DNA of 47,558 nucleotides from an uncultured Clostridia bacterium. Lineage in GTDB: Bacteria; Bacillota; Clostridia; TANB77; CAG-508. A program made the translations under genes and the position numbers. A model generated the notes under the pieces. It was given only the letters and a program-made list of their open reading frames with translations, made no database searches and was not told the origin of the DNA. Below are positions 42,660-47,558 of this stretch, piece by piece; the first letter of the stretch is position 1, and each line of letters opens with the position of its first letter. The DNA lies in the NCBI GenBank assembly GCA_947593355.1, contig CANQDO010000007.1:1-47558 (forward strand). The letters are read 5' to 3'.

Positions 42660-44060
42660 ATGGTTTTTAGCAGTATAGTATTTTTATACATTTTTTTACC
42701 AATAATGCTTTTAGTATACTTTATTGTGCCTAAAAAGTTTAAAAATGCTATTATGATATTAGCAAGTTTAATATTTTTTGCATGGGGCGAAATTAGGTAC
42801 ATTTTTATAATGTTACTACTTGCTGTAATGGACTACTGGTGTGGTAAAAAAATAGATAAATATTATGAAAATAGAACTAAAAGAAGAATTTATTTGGCAA
42901 TAGACGTAGGAGTAAATTTATTAATATTATTCTTTTTCAAATATGCAGATTTTATAATAACAAATATAAATGGTATTACAGGTTTTAATATACCTTTATT
43001 AAATATACCTTTGCCAATAGGGGTATCATTTAATACATTCCAATCTTTATCTTATATTATAGATGTATACAGAGGAACTGTAAAATGTGAAAAAAGTTTT
43101 TACAATTATTTAACATATACAACATTATTCCCACAAATTATTGCAGGGCCAATAGTAAGGTATGAAACTGTAGATGAAGAATTAGTAGATAAAAAAATAA
43201 GTTTAGACAATTTTTCTAATGGAATGAAAAGGTTTATTATAGGTCTTGGCAAAAAGGTATTAATAGCAAATAACATAGGTCTATTATGGAATGTAATTGA
43301 AACAGGTAACTACACTGAATTAAGTATGTTTTTGTCTTGGCTTGGAATTATAGCATTTGCATTGCAAATTTATTTTGATTTTAGTGGATATTCAGATATG
43401 GCGATAGGACTTGCTCAAATTTTCGGCATGGTATTTGATGAAAACTTTAATTATCCATATATAGCAAATAGTATTACAGATTTTTGGCGAAGATGGCACA
43501 TAACTTTAAGCAGTTGGTTTAAAGACTATATATATATTCCATTAGGTGGAAATAGAAAAGGTTTACCAAAGCAAATAAGAAACATTTTAATTGTATGGTT
43601 TTTAACAGGAGCATGGCATGGAGCCTCATGGAACTTTATTTTATGGGGAGTATACTTTGGAGTAATTTTAATTATAGAAAAGTTATTCCTATTAACAATA
43701 TTAGAAAAACTTCCAGAAATAATAAAACATATATATGCTATTGTTTTAATATTAGTTAGTTGGGTAATATTTGCATTTGAAGACCTATCTAAAATAGGAA
43801 TATATATAAAGTCAATGTTTGCAGGTGGAGCAATATCAAACAGTGAAGCAATTTATTATTTTCAAAATTATATATTTATTATAATTGTAGGAATACTATG
43901 TTCATTACCTGTATGGAAGAAAATAAAAGAGAAAATAGATAATAAAAATAGTAAAGTATTAGATGTTATAACTTCTTTAGGGTATGTGGCAATATTTGTA
44001 TTATGTACAGCAAGTTTAGTAACAGATTCGTTTAATCCATTTTTATATTTCCGCTTTTAA
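42660..44060 (+). CDS. MBOAT family O-acyltransferase (AlgI/DltB-like)
   Basis: This 466-aa polytopic membrane protein has about eleven helices and moves acyl (often acetyl) groups across the membrane to extracellular polymers. Conserved stretches are PLPIGVSFNTFQSLSYIIDVYRG region, FPQIIAGPIVRY, FWRRWHITLSSWFKDYIYIPLGGNR, and the catalytic-His AWHGASWNFILWG (His about 319). The start is ATG behind AGAGGGAAA. The DHHW protein follows after 40 nt; the pair resembles AlgI plus AlgJ/AlgX, where the second protein completes transfer to the polysaccharide. Confidence 0.93.
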   Translation: MVFSSIVFLYIFLPIMLLVYFIVPKKFKNAIMILASLIFFAWGEIRYIFIMLLLAVMDYWCGKKIDKYYENRTKRRIYLAIDVGVNLLILFFFKYADFIITNINGITGFNIPLLNIPLPIGVSFNTFQSLSYIIDVYRGTVKCEKSFYNYLTYTTLFPQIIAGPIVRYETVDEELVDKKISLDNFSNGMKRFIIGLGKKVLIANNIGLLWNVIETGNYTELSMFLSWLGIIAFALQIYFDFSGYSDMAIGLAQIFGMVFDENFNYPYIANSITDFWRRWHITLSSWFKDYIYIPLGGNRKGLPKQIRNILIVWFLTGAWHGASWNFILWGVYFGVILIIEKLFLLTILEKLPEIIKHIYAIVLILVSWVIFAFEDLSKIGIYIKSMFAGGAISNSEAIYYFQNYIFIIIVGILCSLPVWKKIKEKIDNKNSKVLDVITSLGYVAIFVLCTASLVTDSFNPFLYFRF

Positions 44061-44100
44061 ATGCGAGGTTTAAGTAATGTAGGAAGGAAATGGGCTTTTT

Positions 44101-45216
44101 ATGAAAAATAAAATTTTCTTTATTATCTTTATGATAATATGGGTAGTTTTAGTAATTTTTAATTTTTTTGTTCCAAAGCAAAGCTTTTCTGAACAAGAAA
44201 ATAGATATTTAGCAACTATTCCAGAATTTAATATAGAAGATTTAGTGAATGGAAAATATGCTGAAAATTTGAATGATTATATAAATGACCATTTTATATT
44301 AAGAAATTTTTGGTTAAAATTTAATTCAGCTGTTCAGTTATTAACAGGTAAAACTGAGAATAATGGGGTATATATTGGAAAAGATGAATACCTATTTGAA
44401 AAGTTTAATTATGGCAAAAGTGAAGAAAAAAATTTAGAAATGATAGCAACTTCAGTTAATGAATTTGCAGAGAATATAAATATACCAATATATTTTTTAT
44501 TAGCACCTAATTCCATTTATATAAATGAAGATAAATTACCTGAAAATTTAAAGGTATTTAATCAAAATACTATAATAGAAGAATTCTATAATAAAATTGA
44601 TAAAAATGTTAAAACAATTAATGTTGTAGATATATTAAAAGAAAATAAAGACAAACAGCTATATTATAGAACAGACCATCACATGACGAGCTATGGAACG
44701 TATTTATTATATTTAAAATATTGTGAAGTAGCAAAAATAAAAAATGCACCATTATCTGATTTTGAAAAAGAAGTTGTTTCAACAGAATTTTTAGGAACAT
44801 TCGATTCAAAAGCACAGGTTTTAAATCAGAAGAAAGATGAAATAGAAGTATATAAAAGTAAAGCGAATCAGAACGTAGAGGGCGATTATGATGGAGTAAA
44901 ATATGATTCTATTTTTAATGAAGACTACCTAACTAAAAAAGATAAATATTCATATTTTTTAAATGGTAATAGTGCTAAAGTAGTAATAAAAACGAAAGTA
45001 AAAAATGGAAAAAAATTATTAGTAATAAAGGATTCCTATGCACATTCATTTTCACAATTTATATGTGAAAATTATGAGGAAATACATTTTATAGATCCAC
45101 GTTATTATAAAATGTCAATATCGGAATACATAAGCCAAAACGATATAACAGAAACTTTATTTTTATATAATGTTTCCAATATAGTAACAGATGTATCTTT
45201 AAGATTAATAAAATAA
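44101..45216 (+). CDS. DHHW family protein (AlgJ/AlgX-like)
   Basis: This 371-aa protein has one N-terminal helix (about 5-23), the rest extracytoplasmic, related to SGNH-type acetyltransferases. QSFSEQENRYLATIPEF, the signature YRTDHHMTSYGTY (DHH about 194-196) and LLVIKDSYAHSF (Ser in DSY, about 309) give the expected Asp-His and Ser elements. It presumably takes the acyl group from the MBOAT partner encoded just upstream. Start ATG 44101, with AAGGAAATGG upstream. Hydrophilic residues and AT-rich codons match its neighbours. Confidence 0.88.
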   Translation: MKNKIFFIIFMIIWVVLVIFNFFVPKQSFSEQENRYLATIPEFNIEDLVNGKYAENLNDYINDHFILRNFWLKFNSAVQLLTGKTENNGVYIGKDEYLFEKFNYGKSEEKNLEMIATSVNEFAENINIPIYFLLAPNSIYINEDKLPENLKVFNQNTIIEEFYNKIDKNVKTINVVDILKENKDKQLYYRTDHHMTSYGTYLLYLKYCEVAKIKNAPLSDFEKEVVSTEFLGTFDSKAQVLNQKKDEIEVYKSKANQNVEGDYDGVKYDSIFNEDYLTKKDKYSYFLNGNSAKVVIKTKVKNGKKLLVIKDSYAHSFSQFICENYEEIHFIDPRYYKMSISEYISQNDITETLFLYNVSNIVTDVSLRLIK

Positions 45217-45232
45217 GTAAAGGAGATAAGCT

Positions 45233-45970
45233 ATGAAAAGTCAATTTTCGAGGACAGAATTATTAATAGGAAAAGAAGCAATAGAAAAATTGCATAAGGC
45301 AAAAGTTGCTATATTTGGAATTGGTGGAGTAGGTTCATTTGTAGTAGAAGGATTAGTAAGAGCAGGAATACAAAATTTTGTATTGGTAGATAATGATGAA
45401 ATATCTTTAACAAACTTAAACAGGCAATTAATTGCTACTCATAAAACAATAGGAAGACCTAAAGTTGAAGTTGCAAAGGAAAGAATTTTAGAAATTAACC
45501 CAAATGCTAATGTAGAAGTGTATAAACAATTTTTTATGCCAGATAGCAACATGATATTAGATGAAAGTATCGATTACATTGTAGATGCAGTAGATACGGT
45601 TACTGCCAAAATAGAATTAGTTATGAGAGCTAATAAATTAAATATACCAATAATATCAAGTATGGGAACAGGAAATAAATTAGATCCAACTCAATTTGAA
45701 GTAACAGATATTTATAAAACAAGTATATGTCCTTTGGCAAAGGTAATGAGAAAAGAACTAAAAGCAAGGGGAATAGAAAAATTGAAAGTAGTATATTCAA
45801 AAGAAGATCCTATAAAATTAAATATATCAGATATTAAAACAGATAGTTTAGAGGAATTTCAAGATAGTGATAAATGTAGCAAAAAACAAGTGCCAGGAAG
45901 CATATCATTTGTTCCTTCTGTGGCTGGATTAATTATTGCTGGTGAAGTAATAAAAGATATTATAAAATAA
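45233..45970 (+). CDS. tcdA: tRNA threonylcarbamoyladenosine dehydratase
   Basis: This 245-aa ThiF/E1-like enzyme cyclises t6A to ct6A at position 37 of ANN-decoding tRNAs, using ATP. It has FSRTELLIG at the N-terminus, nucleotide-binding GIGGVGSFVVEGLVRAG (about 28-44), DNDEISLTNLNRQ, DAVDTVTAKIEL, and KTSICPLAKVMRKELKARGI. The length and motifs separate it from MoeB and HesA. The start is ATG behind AAAGGAG, 16 nt after the DHHW gene, so it may be read from the same transcript although unrelated in function. Confidence 0.93.
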   Translation: MKSQFSRTELLIGKEAIEKLHKAKVAIFGIGGVGSFVVEGLVRAGIQNFVLVDNDEISLTNLNRQLIATHKTIGRPKVEVAKERILEINPNANVEVYKQFFMPDSNMILDESIDYIVDAVDTVTAKIELVMRANKLNIPIISSMGTGNKLDPTQFEVTDIYKTSICPLAKVMRKELKARGIEKLKVVYSKEDPIKLNISDIKTDSLEEFQDSDKCSKKQVPGSISFVPSVAGLIIAGEVIKDIIK

Positions 45971-46012
45971 ATAATTCGCTTGTGCTCAAAAAAATTAGAA
46001 GGGAATGATTTT

Positions 46013-47005
46013 ATGAAAGAAGAAATACAAGATATTCCTAAAATAGTGTTACATATTCATTTAGATGGCTCTTTAGATGTAAAACTAGCACATAAATGGC
46101 TTTTAGAAGATGGCTATACTTACACATTACAACAAGTAGAAAGTAAATTACAAGTAGGTCAAGATTGCGAAAATTTAAATGAATATTTAGAAAAATTTGA
46201 TATTCCATGTAAAATATTAAATACTGCAGAAAGGCTAAAAACTGCAACATATCAATTATTTACAAAACTTGCAAAACAAAATGTTATATATGCAGAGGTA
46301 AGGTTTGCACCATTAAAGCATATAAACAAAAATTTAAACATAGATGAAGTTGTACAAGCAGTTATCGAAGGTATGAATGAGTCAAAGAAAGAAAATACAA
46401 TATATGGTGGAATAATTTTATGCTGTATGCGTGGTAATACAAAAGAGCAAAATATGCAAACAGTAGAAACAGCAAAGAAATATTTAAATAAAGGTGTATG
46501 TGGAATTGATTTAGCAGGGGCAGAAAGCCTATATCCTACAAAGGATTATGAATATAGCTTTAACTATGCTAAAGAGCTAAATGTTCCATATACTATACAT
46601 TCGGGCGAAGCAGATGGCATATCTAGTATAAATAGTGCAATCAATTTTGGAACAAAACGTATAGGGCATGGGGTAAGATGTATTGATAATATTGCAACTA
46701 TTCAAGAAATAATAGATAGAGATATTTTGCTAGAAATATGCTTAACAAGTAATTATCAAACAGAAGCGATAAAAGGCAAACACCCATTAGAAGAATTATA
46801 TAGAAAAGGTGTAAAAATATCTATTAATACAGATAACGATACGGTTTCTAATATAGATATTAATAGTGAATATGAAAGGGTATTAAAAGAAACTAATTTG
46901 ACTATAAATGATATAATAAAGTGTAATTATAATTCTATACCATACATTTTTGCTACAGACGAGATAAAGGAAAAATTAAAAGAGGTATATAAAGAATTAA
47001 TTTAG
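46013..47005 (+). CDS. add: Adenosine deaminase
   Basis: This 330-aa cytosolic zinc enzyme converts adenosine to inosine. Metal ligands and active-site residues are visible: KIVLHIHLDGS (H14, H16), HSGEADG (His about 196), RIGHGVR, and the Asp of NTDNDTVS (about 272), where many homologues read NTDDP. ATG 46013 follows GAAGGGAA; a TTG at 45980 opens the frame but has no ribosome site. It is 42 nt after tcdA and 32 nt before the Rrf2 gene, likely one transcript. Confidence 0.92.
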   Translation: MKEEIQDIPKIVLHIHLDGSLDVKLAHKWLLEDGYTYTLQQVESKLQVGQDCENLNEYLEKFDIPCKILNTAERLKTATYQLFTKLAKQNVIYAEVRFAPLKHINKNLNIDEVVQAVIEGMNESKKENTIYGGIILCCMRGNTKEQNMQTVETAKKYLNKGVCGIDLAGAESLYPTKDYEYSFNYAKELNVPYTIHSGEADGISSINSAINFGTKRIGHGVRCIDNIATIQEIIDRDILLEICLTSNYQTEAIKGKHPLEELYRKGVKISINTDNDTVSNIDINSEYERVLKETNLTINDIIKCNYNSIPYIFATDEIKEKLKEVYKELI

Positions 47006-47037
47006 TAATATAATAATATGTAATGGAGGAGAAAGTA

Positions 47038-47436
47038 ATGAAAATATCAACAAAAGGACGATATGCTTTAAGAGTTATGGTAGATTTAGCATTAAATAGC
47101 AATGGAAAGTTTATATCATTAAAAGATATAGCAACAAGGCAAAGAATATCAAATAAATATTTAGAACAAATTATCGCAATGCTAAATAAAGCAGGGTATT
47201 TGGAAACTGCAAGAGGAAATAATGGAGGATATAAATTAGCAAGAAAACCGAGTGAATATGTGGTAGGAGATATATTAAGAGCTACAGAGGGCGATTTAAC
47301 TCCAATATATTGTTTAACAGAAAATGGAGACTGCGAAATAAAAGATAATTGTAAGACACGTTCTTTTTGGAAAGGTCTAGATGATGTAATTAATGAATAT
47401 GTGAATAGTAAAACACTTGAGGATTTGCTAAACTAA
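47038..47436 (+). CDS. Rrf2 family transcriptional regulator (IscR-like)
   Basis: This 132-residue (stop included as last codon position) winged-helix regulator begins MKISTKGRYALRVMVDLAL. The recognition part is RISNKYLEQIIAMLNKAGYLETARGNNGGY, and three Cys at residues 92, 99 and 105 could hold an Fe-S cluster as in IscR, though the first spacing is x6 rather than the x5 of E. coli IscR. In Clostridia it usually precedes iscS/iscU-type genes, which would lie beyond the window. ATG 47038 is preceded by GGAGGAGAAAGTA; the ATG at 47023 overlaps that site. The last codons (CTA AAC TAA) come from the dispersed repeat that begins at 47427. Confidence 0.92.
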   Translation: MKISTKGRYALRVMVDLALNSNGKFISLKDIATRQRISNKYLEQIIAMLNKAGYLETARGNNGGYKLARKPSEYVVGDILRATEGDLTPIYCLTENGDCEIKDNCKTRSFWKGLDDVINEYVNSKTLEDLLN

Positions 47437-47558
47437 TAGGGACGGGGTTAAATAGTTTAGCAAAAAAAGTACCTATACTATTTTCAAAACAATAATATTA
47501 TATTTTTCTACGTTGCCCCATTTAAGAAAATGTAATTCGCTTATCGCTCATAACATTT
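47427..47558 (-). repeat. Dispersed palindromic repeat, copy B (partial, inverted to copy A)
   Basis: It starts with GCTAAACTAATAGGGACGGGG inside the last codons of the Rrf2 gene and runs to the window end. Read on the minus strand it matches copy A at 29-153, apart from about 20 divergent bases between the shared arm and the 77-nt block. It is truncated by the window edge. Confidence 0.85.

Overview
The window is about 47.6 kb of very AT-rich DNA with long, tightly packed operons and AGGAGG-type ribosome binding sites. PolC, a single-chain glycyl-tRNA synthetase, pyruvate phosphate dikinase, a SipW-type signal peptidase and a protein with clostridial hydrophobic W (ChW) repeats point to an anaerobic low-GC Bacillota of class Clostridia, probably an uncultured animal-associated lineage. 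I cannot place it more precisely. Both ends of the window lie in inverted copies of one dispersed repeat, which is what a short-read contig looks like when it breaks at a multi-copy element.

Layout. 0-6.4 kb: rseP and a long polC. 6.4-9.8 kb: small unknown and membrane proteins and an HD-domain protein. 9.8-11.1 kb: tRNA-Thr and a small islet of three unfamiliar genes with divergent consensus promoters, different codon use and a structured leader. 11.2-14.0 kb: a SipW-type secretion module (substrate, signal peptidase, DUF5305). 14.2-16.8 kb, minus strand: a frameshifted MgtA-type P-ATPase. 17.0-26.0 kb: two GT2 glycosyltransferases around ruvB, a polytopic membrane protein, a frameshifted queH, an unknown Cys/His protein and polA. 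26.1-29.6 kb: a lytic transglycosylase, galE and glyS. 29.6-30.8 kb: a REP-associated tyrosine transposase (RAYT) between inverted palindromic repeats. 31.0-36.1 kb: ppdK, two unknown proteins and a VanW-like lipoprotein. 36.2-38.8 kb: rfbA, rfbC and rfbB (dTDP-sugar synthesis). 38.9-45.2 kb: tandem DUF305, a large ChW/Cys-module surface protein, and a DUF4358-MBOAT-DHHW envelope O-acylation cluster. 45.2-47.4 kb: tcdA, an adenosine deaminase and an Rrf2 regulator.

How the genes fit together. Much of the window serves the cell envelope: sugar precursors (galE, rfbABC), glycosyl transfer (two GT2 proteins and a membrane partner), O-acylation (MBOAT/DHHW), wall turnover (SLT) and surface or secreted proteins (ChW, VanW, SipW substrate). 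Replication, repair and translation genes (polC, polA, ruvB, glyS, tcdA, queH) lie between them.

The most interesting signals are these. (1) By eye, the in-frame codon CGG is absent from all native-looking genes except at two places, mgtA and queH. At both the reading frame is lost, and skipping exactly the C of CGGT restores the family's conserved sequence. (2) There are two families of short palindromic repeats, one flanking a RAYT, that share GGGACGG and sit at the stop codons of their upstream genes. (3) An islet beside tRNA-Thr has a leader that could form a 7-bp kissing loop and an alternative SD-masking hairpin. (4) The PolC has a duplicated OB domain.
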